Below, in pieces: positions 23,607 through 34,976 of a stretch of 64,000 nt of DNA. The translations under genes were made by a program, and so were the position numbers. The notes below the pieces were generated by a model that did not search any database, was not told the DNA's origin, and saw only the letters and a program-made list of their open reading frames with translations. The DNA comes from Alnus glutinosa (Eukaryota > Streptophyta > Magnoliopsida > Fagales > Betulaceae), in assembly GCF_958979055.1 (NCBI RefSeq), contig NC_084898.1, forward strand, positions 754,001 to 818,000, written 5' to 3'. The number at the start of each line of letters is the position of its first letter. Positions within the stretch are counted from its first letter, which is position 1.

Positions 23607-26600
23607 TCAGTACTTGTTGAAAGAAGCCGAATCCTGCAGCCTGGAAAGTGCCTTTTCGAACTGGCTCCATCTCTGCTCCAATGTCCCAATGTATCCAATG
23701 GACATCCTCACCAACCCTGCTGAAATTCCAGCCAGAGCCTTCTCCCCATCATTCAGCTCACTGCTAGTACTGCTTCCAGAGCAGGACATGAGGGTCTCAT
23801 AGTATCCCAGGCTAACCGCCATTAGCCCGAACTGGGTGCTATTTTGCAGGTGATACATCAGCTTGTTAGCCCTTTCCTCTGTCTCCATGTCGACGCAGAG
23901 AAGTCCGCCGTAGCCATACTCCTTATTGGCGAAGGACTTCAACAGAGTGTGCTGGGGATGATCTTCAAGCCCCGGGTAGATGACCTTGAGGCCAAGCTTT
24001 TTCATCCTCGTGGCGAAAACCAGTGCTCTGTGGCAATGCTCCTTCATTCTTAGGCTCAAGTGAGGAATTCTCTCTGATAGTTCAAAGGCAACCTTGGCGT
24101 TCATCGTTGGCCCCAGAAGCATCAGAGTCCCTTGGTGCAGGTCCATCATCGAGTTCACAAGGCTTGCAGGCCCACACACCGCTCCTGTCATGTCATTGGC
24201 TCCATTTGTTAATACTTTTTAGACCGTGTTTTTTTATTTTTTATTTTTAAACATTTCATTATCATCATATTAAGCTGCCGTGACGGTGCCCATTATCTCT
24301 TAAATCGACATGCGTTGAAAAGATGTTTTGATTTAACGTAAAGGTGAAAGTATATACGCTTTAGGTTAATGCACGCCTTTTGGAATGCCAATATTGGGTA
24401 GGCACATCAAACAGACACCAAATATCAAAAGCTAAGACGGTCATTTAAAACGAAACATATTATTAGAACAAGTGATTCTCACATGCTTCGTTACTCTTAT
24501 TAAAAAGGCAAGTAAGAATTACTTACCCTAAACTCAAATGTCAATTTAACAAATTGAATTAGAAAAATTTCTTTCAATCCGGCCTAAAGAAGACAAATCC
24601 TTTCCATTCCCTTTAAAATATGTTATCCGAAGTTCTCAGAGAATATTCTAAACTGATTAAGACGTGGACCTTCACAGAAACAAAGGGAAATATATTATCT
24701 CTGACCACACATCACATGTATACTTACACAGCTTGCCCACAAAACAACAAACGAAAAAACGACATCGCTCTGTGATCTAGTCCTGAAAAACTCAAAAAAA
24801 AACCAAAATACTGAAAGGATCGAGCACATACATCACGTGGCATGTTCGCAAAGCAGATCACGCCACCATCATTCATTCACGAGATGAAACGCATGAATCC
24901 AAAGCATCCCGTGGGTCTGATCGTAAACGTTACATCTTTTACAACTTTTTTATTTTTTTTATTCTGGGTTTCACGATTACCATACCACTAAGTATAGTTT
25001 TCCTAGAAAATTATTTATTAGGGAATCATTCTCTTCTTTTCAAGTGATTTATTTTCTGATTTATATTAAACTTTGCGGTATATATCTTGTCACATGGTTA
25101 ATATTTTAACACGTTATTTAAATGACGAACATCATATAGACAATTAAAGACAACAAAATAAAATCTGAATCATGAAATGAAAATAATCATATTCTCCCTC
25201 TCATGACAAGACCCATGTGTAAAGTGATGTGATGTCACCTGTCCTATAAAATAAAACAAAATAAAATCTTAACCCTAAAATAAATACTTTCAATTTTTCT
25301 TAAATTGAGATAATCATATTCCATGATTCCAAAGGATTCGGTCCTTGAGTATATACAATTTTCTCATCTCACATTGAATACAATTATTAAATATTTATTT
25401 GTTGAACTTCATTTTTTTGGTTCTCAAATCCATGATTTTCTAGATGAAATTTAAATCGGGTATAATGAGGCATATGTATTGCATATAAGAACATTCACAA
25501 TAACTTTCTTATAAGAATTCTGTTCCTTAAATTTTAGGAAAGATTTCAAAAAAGTCATAAAAAGTCACCCATAGCAACTTTCCTATATTTTTATGTTCCT
25601 TATAAATGCTACAGTTGCATTGGGAAGTATTGTAGCATTCCTAAGCATTATTATAATCATAAAAAAAGTTTTTTCTCCTCTCACATAAATAATCATAACT
25701 AAAAAAGTATAAAGAAAGAGTAAATAAAGAATATTTAATTGATATAGAGAAAGGTGATCGAAGAGAAGCTATTGTGGAGTATTTTTTTGATAAAAAATCA
25801 AAAAGTAGTTATATTCTCTATATATATTTTTTTTTTTTAAAAAAAAATAGTTGAGAAAGTGCTCTAATCGGAGCAATTCATGTAAAAGGTAGGTGGGCTC
25901 TGCCCTGTTCAATGGCCCAACAAGTGTCCGGGCAGCACACAAGCCGGTGAAGTCCACTCGCTATCTCATATGAGAAATGCTAAACATCCTAATATTGTTT
26001 TTCTAAAAACAAGTACACTTTCTAAAATGACAGATTTTATAAGATTATGACACATCATATTAAAACTAAATTTTTTTAAAAAAAGTGTTTGAATGTCTAG
26101 CATTTCTCATCTAATATTAGCACCCCCGTATTACACTAGCTGCCCGTAGTAGCAATTAGCCAATAGGGTAACCTGTGTTTAATTAATCGTAGGTTATTAC
26201 GTCATTAATAGGTTAATTTCCAACCGTCACAGAGGTAATACCCGGACACGTACCTGCAATAATATCGGCTCCACCGCTGATGAACTTGGAGATACTATGA
26301 ATAACGACGTCGGCGCCGAGGCGAGCCGGGGAGATCACCATCGGAGCAAACGTGTTGTCGACGACGACCGTGACGCCCTTCTCGTGGGCTATCCGGCTAA
26401 GCTCCGGCACGTTAGCAACTCTAAGCGTAGGGTTCGATATGGACTCGAAGTACAAGAGCTTGGTGCGGCCTTGGACGATGGCGTTGCTCACCATGTCCAA
26501 GTCGTTCACGTCCACGAACGTCGTCGTAATGTTGCAGGCCCTGGGGAGGAAGTGGGTCAGCAGGGCGTGGGTTCCGCCGTAGAGGGCCTGGGAGGCCACC

Positions 26601-27025
26601 ACGTGTCCCCCGCTGCCGACGAGCTGGAGGAGCACGGAGGAGATCGCGGCCATGCCGCTGGAGGTGCAGTACGCGGCCTCGGTGCCCTCCAGAGCCGCCA
26701 TCTGACGGCTGAGATTGAGCACGGTGGGGTTGAAGTGACGGCTGTAGATGAAGAAGTCTCGGTCCGGGCCGAGCTCTCCCGCGAACATGCGGCTCAGGGT
26801 CTCGGGCTCCATCACCGTGAAGGTAGCTGAGGCCTCGATGGACATGTTTACGCCCCCGTGCTCGCCGAATTCGTGGCGCGCCGCCGCTAGCGCCGCAGCC
26901 GGGTCCTCCCACGACGGGAGCATTTGTTGTTTCTTGGTGGTGATGAAGTTCTCGCCGTCCAAGGCATCGGAGCCGGCTCTTTTCTTGTCGGAGAAGACAA
27001 AGCTTTGGGTTTTGGTTTCAGCCAT
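23607..27025 (-). CDS. MGL: Methionine gamma-lyase (PLP-dependent)
   Basis: Two exons, 27025-26254 and 24184-23607, are joined by a 2069-bp GT-AG intron (phase 1, splitting the Gly of IIAG-AVCG) and give 449 residues. Plant MGL is about 440. Seen: YSRHFNPT at 94-101, SSGMAAISS at 122-130, VVDNTFAP with D223 that holds the pyridine nitrogen, and SISKFISG with Lys247 that binds PLP. Exon 2 has MLLGPTMNAKVAFELSERIP and the C-terminal MSCSGSSTSSEL and RMSIGYIGTLEQ. This agrees with the Arabidopsis enzyme from end to end. From family knowledge it is cytosolic and cleaves methionine to methanethiol, 2-oxobutanoate and ammonia, feeding isoleucine synthesis, and is induced by stress. The aromatic and Arg residues fit MGL better than cystathionine gamma-synthase, and no transit peptide is seen. 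The intron hosts a MITE at 25972-26108. Confidence 0.95.
25972..26108. mobile_element. MITE, 137 bp, inside the MGL intron
   Basis: It begins GAGAAATGCTAAACATCC and ends TGTCTAGCATTTCTC, giving inverted termini. Flanks are ATCTCATAT (25963-25971) and ATCTAATAT (26109-26117), a 9-bp duplication with one change. The termini match the MITE at 7681-7847, so the two belong to one Mutator-like family. Confidence 0.8.
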
Positions 27026-27030
27026 GGCAA

Positions 27031-27033
<3 letters not shown>

Positions 27034-27061
<28 letters not shown>
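27034..27061. repeat. (GA)n in the MGL 5' leader
   Basis: A GA run on the + strand gives CT repeats in the sense leader of the methionine gamma-lyase gene, about 10 bases upstream of its ATG. CT-rich leaders are common in plants and are possible BPC (GAGA-binding) sites. Confidence 0.8.
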
Positions 27062-27069
<8 letters not shown>

Positions 27070-27131
27070 CGGAGGGGCTATGGATGAGAAGGGAGGCAAA
27101 GTTTTGAGGGAGAGAGATGGTGGGTTTGATG

Positions 27132-27140
27132 CATTTATAG
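27132..27140 (-). promoter_or_regulatory. TATA box of the MGL gene
   Basis: On the minus strand the sequence reads CTATAAATGCAT about 110 bases upstream of the start codon at 27025, a normal plant TATA position. Confidence 0.65.
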
Positions 27141-27315
27141 ATGAATCGGAGAGTGGGATTTTATTAAACTGAATACTACCTTGAGTTTTAGATGATATGA
27201 GAAGAATTAATTAATTAAAAATAATGATTAAAAAGATGTTGAATTAAAAAATAATAATAATTACTGAGGTTTTTTTTTTTCTTTTTTCTTTTTTCTTTTC
27301 CTGGGATTATGAATT

Positions 27316-27659
27316 ATGGATAATTGCACACTGGTCCTTGAGGTTGGCCTAAACTACGAATCACTCCCTGTGGTACAAAAAATTCACGGAAAGTCCTTGT
27401 GGTAAACTATAATTACAAATCACTCCTTAAACCCGTTTTTTGTCCACCAAGTTAACAGAATCTATTAATTTGCCACGTCATGCATATAAATAGTGAGCCA
27501 ACCTCTAACTATTATTTGTATTGTAATCTACTAATGAACTTTATTTACTTGGTGGACGAAAAACGGATTCAATGAGTAATTTGTAATTTGTAATTATAGT
27601 ACCACAATTAGATATTCGTAATTTAGACCAACCCATGGGACCAATGGTGCAATTATCCC
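27316..27659. mobile_element. MITE, about 344 bp, upstream of MGL
   Basis: Ends GGATAATTGCACACTGGTCC and GGACCAATGGTGCAATTATCC (reverse of the first with small changes) form inverted repeats that continue inward (GGTTGGCCTAAACTACGAAT against AATTTAGACCAACC). An 8-bp direct repeat TATGAATT flanks it at 27308-27315 and 27660-27667. Related end sequence is seen near 44550-44610. The element starts about 175 bp upstream of the MGL TATA box. Confidence 0.75.
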
Positions 27660-27884
27660 TATGAATTAATACGAGGAGATTTTGTGGAATATATTGAGGA
27701 ATTTTACCTTAATGGTGGTTAATTAAGGTACAGTGAATCTGGTCATTCTATGAGAGGCTCTCTCCAAAGATGGGAAAAAAGATTGGGATATCCAATAATT
27801 TATTGTCTAAATTGTTACATTTAGTAATTTCCTGTCCAAATTATTAGGTACAAAGAATCTGGTCATTCTATGAAAGGATAAAAA

Positions 27885-28262
27885 TTTTCTACAAATTCGG
27901 TTTGTAGGAAATTTTATACACCCACATATAAGAGTGATATATGTATTTTAAATATGTGAGAAGCACATGTCTTTTTATTAATGCTATTAAAAAAGCATGT
28001 AAGAAGTAAATTCTATTAAAACATGTGTTTCTCATATGTCAATGGATACATGTCAATCTTATATAGAGTAATGATTCACTGCCACCTTTTTATACAATTT
28101 TTCACCACCTTGTCTATGTGGCAATGTGGTCCCCTATTACTTTTTGAGTTTTTAAGGTGGTGAAAAATTGTATAAAAAGGTGACAATGAATCATTACTAT
28201 CTTATATATATGTGAGTTGTATGAAATTTCCTACAAACTGATTTGTAGGAAATTTTTGTCTT
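27885..28262. mobile_element. Foldback MITE interrupted by a second MITE
   Basis: The left side AAAATTTTCTACAAATTCGG with TTTGTAGGAAATTTTATAC and the right side GTATGAAATTTCCTACAAAC with TTTGTAGGAAATTTTTG form an inverted pair around a MITE at 28066-28198. The outer ends have no clear target duplication. The phrase GAATCTGGTCATTCTATGA occurs twice just to the left (about 27735 and 27857). Confidence 0.55.
28066..28198. mobile_element. MITE, 133 bp, nested, 10-bp target duplication
   Basis: Its ends GAGTAATGATTCACTGCCAC and GTGACAATGAATCATTACT are inverted repeats that extend inward for about 45 bp each (CACCTTTTTATACAATTTTT and its complement). A perfect 10-bp direct repeat ATCTTATATA lies at 28056-28065 and 28199-28208. 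The duplication size suggests the Mutator-like group. Confidence 0.85.
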
Positions 28263-28785
28263 TTTATGAAAGACTCTCATTAGACATGGTGAAGGAGATT
28301 GAGATCTCCAGCAATTATGAGAGAGTCTATACGAGACCCATCTGCTCAACAATTCAAATAAGCTTTGAATTGCTCGGCTAGCTATTCGAAAAAGTGAGTC
28401 CCATATGGACCGGACCCTTTCACAATTTCTGGCCATATTGTTAGATTTCCCAATTATGATGAAAGTGTGGATTTAGCCATATAGGGCTATTGACTCAAAA
28501 GTAAAATGGAAAAGTGAAAAGATTGGGGATACTCTGAATTTTTCTGATTGAATTTCACGCAATTCAGGCATGTGACTAGAGAGGGCATATTGGGCAGGTG
28601 GGTCTCGTACCTACCCTTTTTGCAATTTGGATTAAAGAAAAACTCATATTTAGCTCATAAGTTTTTATCTTACTTAGATTTAGCATTTGGCTTTCCAAAT
28701 TCAAGAATACAAACCTTAAAAGTTTTGCTCAAATTTAAATCGTTCATTTGTGACTTTACTGTCAGAGTTATGATTTGTTATCTAC

Positions 28786-29455
28786 TACGCGTGTCACATT
28801 TGACACATTAACATCTATGTCAACACTACAGTGCAATGCCACATCAGTAAGTGCTAAGTCATTCATAAAAATAAATAAATAAAACCCACAAAACCAATCA
28901 ATATAACAAATGAAAACTTATGGAGAAAAAAAAAAAAAAACAAAACAAAACCTTATGAAAAAAAATGCACACACCTACTTGCAACATCTTATTGTCATGA
29001 AGCAATTTTGGAGAAAAGAAGTAAATGAAATATGTTACATGTAAATTTCGTGTACATCTTTTGTACATCACTTTAATTTCTCAAATCAATCATTGAATGT
29101 ATAAAATCCATATATAAATGATTGATTTAAAAAAAATGATGTACAAAAATTATGCAATAATTATTTTTCTTCTTCTTCTATATTTGCAATAAATTTTCAA
29201 GAAATCAACAGGCATGCGACCTTCCAATTCGGTTGAACATTTGTTAAGGTGGGTTTGCTTTTGTAGGTTCTAAGGTTTCGTGTTTTTCTAAATTTCAGAT
29301 ATCAAATCAATTGATTTTTATGAGTCATTTTTTTGTTTTTCTATAAATTTTTTATTTTTAAATCTTTCTATAAATGATTTAGCACTTACTGACGTGTCAT
29401 TGTATTAAAGACTGATGACCTGTAAAATAAGACACATGTCGCAAATGACATGTGC
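28786..29455. mobile_element. Imperfect inverted-repeat element, about 670 bp
   Basis: The left arm (CACATTTGACACATT, then AATGCCACATCAGTAAGTGC and TAAGTCATTCATA) is matched in reverse by the right arm at about 29350-29455 (TATAAATGATTTAGCACTTA, CTGACGTGTCATTG, then GCAAATGACATGTG). The centre is AT-rich. It resembles a non-autonomous DNA transposon. I could not confirm a target duplication. Confidence 0.5.
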
Positions 29456-29460
29456 ATGCC

Positions 29461-30827
29461 TAGAAAGCTTATCTTCTTTGCTAAATTGACAAAGTCATTA
29501 TTTTTCTGGTTACAAGTAATCAGAGTCCTTGTCAAACTTTTGCACTATTACTAATCCTTAATTTCTTCGGGGTATCCCAGAAACATGAATACACGTATAA
29601 TATAATATTCAGCTTTCACATTGCAAATTGTCCAGTGATTTCTGGCACATTCTTTATACCCATTTGAAATTTTGATGTCCAAGTTAATGGGAACAATGTT
29701 GCGGGCATAAATTAAGAACCTGGCTAAAAAATTGGGACACATACAGTTTGCTCTTTCATTCATTTTGTTCCTCTATTTATGGCTCTGACCATGACATATT
29801 CAAATTATGTTCAACACTCCGGACTATCGCTAAATTGTGCACATGGTCCCAAGCGACTGGATAAGGCAGAACCCACCCACCATACAAATCCCCACTTCTT
29901 TCTTTTTGTGTTTTCATTTATTTATTAAAAAAAAATTAAAAATTTTATTTACTCTCCTTAATCTATCACTTAATTAGCAATATCATCTTAATCTTTCAAT
30001 TTGGTTAATGTACCCCCCTAATTACAAATCTACCATTGGAATTGTAATCTTCTCCTTTCGTGACCGAAAATAATAAAAATACCTAGCTTGCATAAAATAA
30101 AAGGCCATCACTTTCATCTATTCTGAAAACTTTTTTTTTTTTTTAATTTTAATTTTTTTTAATTTTGTGTATTTTTGTTAGAATATAGTTCCAAATCTTT
30201 ATGATTTTTTATCAAATCCTTGTGATTGATAATCAAATACTAATGAGTGTAATAAAAAACATTATAATTTGTTTACCTCCAAATGGTAATTAAATTGATA
30301 GGGTGCATTTATTGGAATAAATATACAAGAAAACGAGACGGAAGATTTTGATATATAAGGTTGAAAAGAATGAGAAGTCAATGTCGTGTAACATTACTAG
30401 TCGTAGATAGAGTTTATGTGAATTAAATATCTTATGTGACAAATTGGGTCGCAACCGAAATTTAATCTGACGGCATTCACATCATTTTTTCTTTTATTTA
30501 GTTCTTTTTCTCTATTGGAAAAGATTTCCTCTTATCCCTTATATGTTTCTTAGCTTTGTTCTTTTTCTCTTTAAAAAAAATTAAAAAATCTACTAATTAA
30601 ATAGCATTAATATTTTTTAATTATGGTGTTTTTGAAAATGATTCTTTCATTGCACTTGGCCAAATCAACAATGCTATGATCGAGCACTAGCAACCAAATC
30701 CTCTCCTGAAAATGATATATAGAACAAAAGGAAAGTTTAAGAAGAACAAAACAAGAAAATTTGCTCTAAAGCCATCTCACGCCAAAACTCCAGCAAATAA
30801 TTGTCCCCCACACAAATGCACACGTGG

Positions 30828-30858
<31 letters not shown>

Positions 30859-32323
30859 CACTTTTAGTTGCACTCATTAGAAACACCTTTTATTAGTGAT
30901 GTTTTTGGTTTTTTTTTTTGCAACTTCCCTCCCCAATTTTCGGGGTTTGATATATATATATATATAAATGCTTAAGCTTTTCCAAAGCGTAAAATCATCG
31001 GAGTGTTCCGTAACATTTATTATGTTATATATCCACTAAATTGTCACATAATATTTATTATGTTTACAAATTGATATAACAGTTTATATAATACTTTTTA
31101 TGTTAATAACTACAATATAAAATGAACAACCACGTCATGGCTGGTGCTTATCATGTGGCATTCATTTCATAAGATGAGAATTGCCACTCATAAGTTTGTA
31201 AGAAGATTATAATAAAAGAAAATTTTTAAATTAAAATCTATGATCGAAATAGGTTGGTTTCATTCATTAAAGAAGACTCATGATTAAATCTTAATATATA
31301 TATATATAATTAAAAAAAAAAAAAAAAAAAAAAACTTGTAATAGGCCCCAAATGTGAAGCATGCACAAGAGAACCATCAATTGAGATGAGGACTAGGGGA
31401 AATTTTTATATTTTATTAATCTCCTTGATAATAAATTATTGAATCCATGATCTATCTTCATCCTCATCCTCAAGTACTCTTCAATTATTTTAACCACATG
31501 TACTGTCTTTGTTAGGATCTTCAATATCCTCATCATCTCACAAAAAAAAAATTAAAAAATTAAAAATAAATAAATAAAGTGTTGGATTCTCGATCTTTAA
31601 TTGTGATCATGGATGACATTCCAGTGATGACGTGTCCACTGACAAAATCCACATCACATGACCCCACAACTGATGATCCCAAATCCCAACCCCTTGGACA
31701 CATTTTGCCATTTTGGATTTCCATGTTTGTTTTTGTCGAGACGTATATCCATCCACGTCCGTTTGCCCTACCCTTAAATAGACAAGCAACATAGCTTTCA
31801 AGTATAAAAATATGGACCATCGGTCTTGGCCATCTCAAGCCCTTGGAGTTTAATTAATCCCAAATTAATGAGTTTAAACGATTGAAAATGGCCGGTCCAT
31901 ATTTTAGCAAAAATATTAACAAATAATTTAATATTAATATCACTTTTATATCATATCAAAACATTTTTTCAACCAATACACAAAAAGAATTATCTAAAAA
32001 GTTTTATCAAACGAATTGAGTAAAGAGCGGCTTATATGTTGTTGCGTTCTACTTTTCTCAATCGAGACCTACCACTTGAATGGCAATTGAGACTTTTTTT
32101 CTCTCTTCCGCTTTCCGGCTTTTGAATTTTATCTCAGTTTGGTCATTTTGTAAAGTTAATTACAGTACAAATTAGCATGTGCATAACTTTGTTAGATGGA
32201 TGTCACATCTACTGATCAAAGTATAAGCATTCACATTTCTTTCCTGTCCGATCCGGCCACGATTATTGTTGTCCCTGTTTAGTGATATTAACTCCCTTGA
32301 TAGTTATGTCCCCCACACCTTTT

Positions 32324-32354
<31 letters not shown>

Positions 32355-33896
32355 GGTTCTGTGTGTGCTTTTGTTTGTTGTATTATTTGCCCAAGAAAAA
32401 AGAAAAAAAAGGATATTGGGTTTTTTTTTTTTAATTGAAAATGCGAGAATGGGCGACCAGTGTAATTACTCTTCTTGAGCGTGACCATCGGGGTTCTCAC
32501 CCGCTGTGGAATATTCAGTTTGAGCCATAGCTAGTGCCTTGGTAGGCGAGTCCGTCACCACAATCCCACCAAAGTTATTGGTTGTACAGAAAATACTATG
32601 GTTATTCACGATCTTGGATTATTTAAGTTTTTTTAGGTAAACACCCATGTAGTTCCCAAATCTGAATCATTAACAAATGTAAAAGAATTTTTATAAGACT
32701 TATTTGTCCGAACAAAAGGACATGTTTGGGACATGCTGTTCGAGACTTGCTCGAAGAGATAGATTCATAGAACTTTCTCACATTTGATATCTGAATTATT
32801 AAAAATAAAAAAAATAAAAAAGGACTAGAAATATTGGTCCTTAGTGTCCCGTCAAAGTTCCCATCTTTCATGTTACTTTCTATGTAACATCCAAAATCAC
32901 TCCGAGGAAATTATCTTGGATATGATCGAGACAGGTATCCTAGTCAGATCCCAGTAAATCTCAAGACTCTTCTTAGGGATCATCTTTTTCTTAACCATCT
33001 TGGGTGGCCTTGACCAAAGCCATATTAATGGGTGGAGGCGGCTGTAGCCTTTTCTCGTGTTCCTACCTTTCAAACGCAATATTACATTAACAATACCCAA
33101 ACAGGAATAAAAACTGCATTTGAATTGCATCGACTATGCCCAGCTTCAAGGAGGAAAAGCAAGGATGTGAGAATATCTTTTGGATGATTATACGATAGCA
33201 TTACTCTATCACCACGCCACACAATAAAATAAATAAAAAAAAAACCTTTGCCCCATATAATATATATACTTTGAGTCCACAGCCCATTATTAGGTTCGAA
33301 CACACTTGGCATGTGGCTAGTTCGGAGGCCCAAAATCTAAAAGTACCCAGAAAAGCTCTCGTCACCTTGGAGGCCCAAGGAGCCCACGGATCCAAGCACT
33401 CAACACAATCAGTCGAACCGATGGCACTTCGGACCCTAGACCAGCAAAAATTCTCCTTCGCAATATACAACACCGGTTGCCCTAACGGTCTGGAGAAAAA
33501 AGATCATCTTATCTAGCGCTAGGTCACTTGCTTATAGAAGGCGTCGAGCCGGAGTGCCTTTTAACATTTTTCTATATGATGTACAGCTCCGAAAGGTATT
33601 CTAGAAAGTAGAAAGCTACCACAAGGCAAAGGCTCAGTGTTAAGAAGAGGCAGAGAATCCTTATCCATTCCAACGCAATAAAAGAGCATTAAACTAACGT
33701 CCAAAAGCATAGCCATCAAAAGCAAAGCACCCATTATTCCTTGACATGCAAGGACAAACCAGAAAGGTACCCAGCACCATTAAAGGTCAAGATGTTGTGT
33801 AGGACTGAATAAATTAGAAGGCCATCAAAATAGTGATAGAATAAAGCATGCGTGTGATTAAACGTGCTCCCCGTTTACAACAGTGCGTAACAAATG
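29461..33896. other. Intergenic, no supported gene
   Basis: Mostly AT-rich DNA with a (TA)n run near 30830-30853 and A-runs near 31312. A stretch at 31590-31850 is GC-richer and promoter-like (CCCTTAAATAGAC near 31770), but no coding region follows. 33260-33600 is GC-richer and looks like repeat debris; its frames show no domain. Confidence 0.4.
32320..32356. repeat. T14-G23 homopolymer pair
   Basis: A run of 14 T is followed at once by 23 G. A similar junction occurs at 53058-53089. Such G-runs can form quadruplexes and are hard to sequence, so the lengths may be inexact. Confidence 0.8.
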
Positions 33897-34544
33897 TGAT
33901 ACAAACTTTGGGAATAATTCACTAAAACCAACTTGCAAGAGAAAGGCGTCCATGCTAGAGTTTACATCTACAAGGTTAAATTTGCACTTAACCCATGTGA
34001 GACACTTGGATCATGACAGACAACCACGTTCTACAGTCGACATCCACGACGACTCACTCTATTAATACTAACCCGACAGTAGTCTTTTCTCTTTTGACAG
34101 CTCCACTCATTTATCAGTATTCAATGACTTAACACTATGCCCATACATAGTACTAAGACATTTTAATCCCGCCAATAGGTCACCCCCACCGTGACTCGAC
34201 CACAAAACCATAACTCATTCGATCTCATACTCGACGTGAAACCTGACTTTGATACCAAATGATACATACATTAGGTAAAACTTATCATTCAAAATCGACT
34301 TGCAAAAGAAAAATGTCCAAGAGCTTATATATCCCAACTTTTTTTTTTCCAAAAATTTCGTTCTTAAGTGAAGTGTCATAATCCCATGTGATCTATTATT
34401 TTAATAAATATTGGCATGAGGTGATTGAATAGTGACACATCACTTGGGAAAATTTTGGATTTAAAAAAAAAAATTAGGAAATCTAGCATTTCTCTATACA
34501 CAGAAAAGTTTACACTTAACATATAGGACACTTGGATGGTAACA
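33897..34544 (-). mobile_element. TRIM retrotransposon, 648 bp, with insertion in one LTR
   Basis: The direct repeats 33897-34018 (122 bp) and 34260-34544 both start TGATACA and end ACA (GATCATGACA and GGATGGTAACA). On the minus strand the 34260 end is followed after two bases by TGGTATCAAAGTC, a Met-tRNA primer-binding site, so the element runs right to left. The flanks are AAATG at 33892-33896 and AAATG at 34545-34549, a perfect 5-bp duplication. The right LTR is about 160 bp longer because other DNA sits in it. Nothing is encoded in the 241-bp internal part. Confidence 0.75.
34330..34490. mobile_element. Insertion inside the TRIM right LTR
   Basis: LTR sequence resembling AGAGTTTACATCTAC in the left copy is split in the right copy between about 34330 and 34490. 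The inserted DNA ends TCTAGCATTTCTC, as do the MITEs at 7847 and 26108. Its left end is obscured by a T-run and by complementary CCAAAAATTT/AAAATTTTGG segments. Boundaries are approximate. Confidence 0.45.
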
Positions 34545-34976
34545 AAATGCAAATGTAGACTTTTAGAAGCCTGTATGAATACTGCCCCTGGGAGTGGTTA
34601 AACCTGTAAATGAACACTGCCTTAATGAAAAAAGTAGAATCAACATTTTTAGGCTAATGATATCTTCTATGACTAAAAGGATCTGACAGCTAATATACGA
34701 TGAAGTGTCACATTGCAGCATCAAATCTTAGATATGTTCTCCAGGTGAGTGATGGCATGCAGACTGATAAAATAGAATCTGGACTGTACTTTATCTTTAG
34801 TTCATTCATTTCTGTAAGTTCATTCTATACAATAACATTTTGAAGGTATGATCCAATGATGTTGCATCTGCTAGGCTCAAGTGACAATAGGTATGTAGAA
34901 AGAATTTTTATGACATCTTTTTATAAGTATGAATGGATCAAACAATAAAATATGAAGAATGCTAAGCAAGTGTCAG

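Noticed and set aside
26297..26830. A 177-residue + strand open frame
   Set aside because: It is the antisense shadow of methionine gamma-lyase exon 1, where GC-rich codons suppress stops on the other strand.
31590..31850. A promoter of an unseen gene
   Set aside because: A TATA-like TTAAATAG is present, but no exon with start codon and splice sites follows on either strand.
33271..33516. GC-richer frames on both strands as a gene
   Set aside because: Frames on both strands have no recognisable motif; the composition looks like repeat debris.
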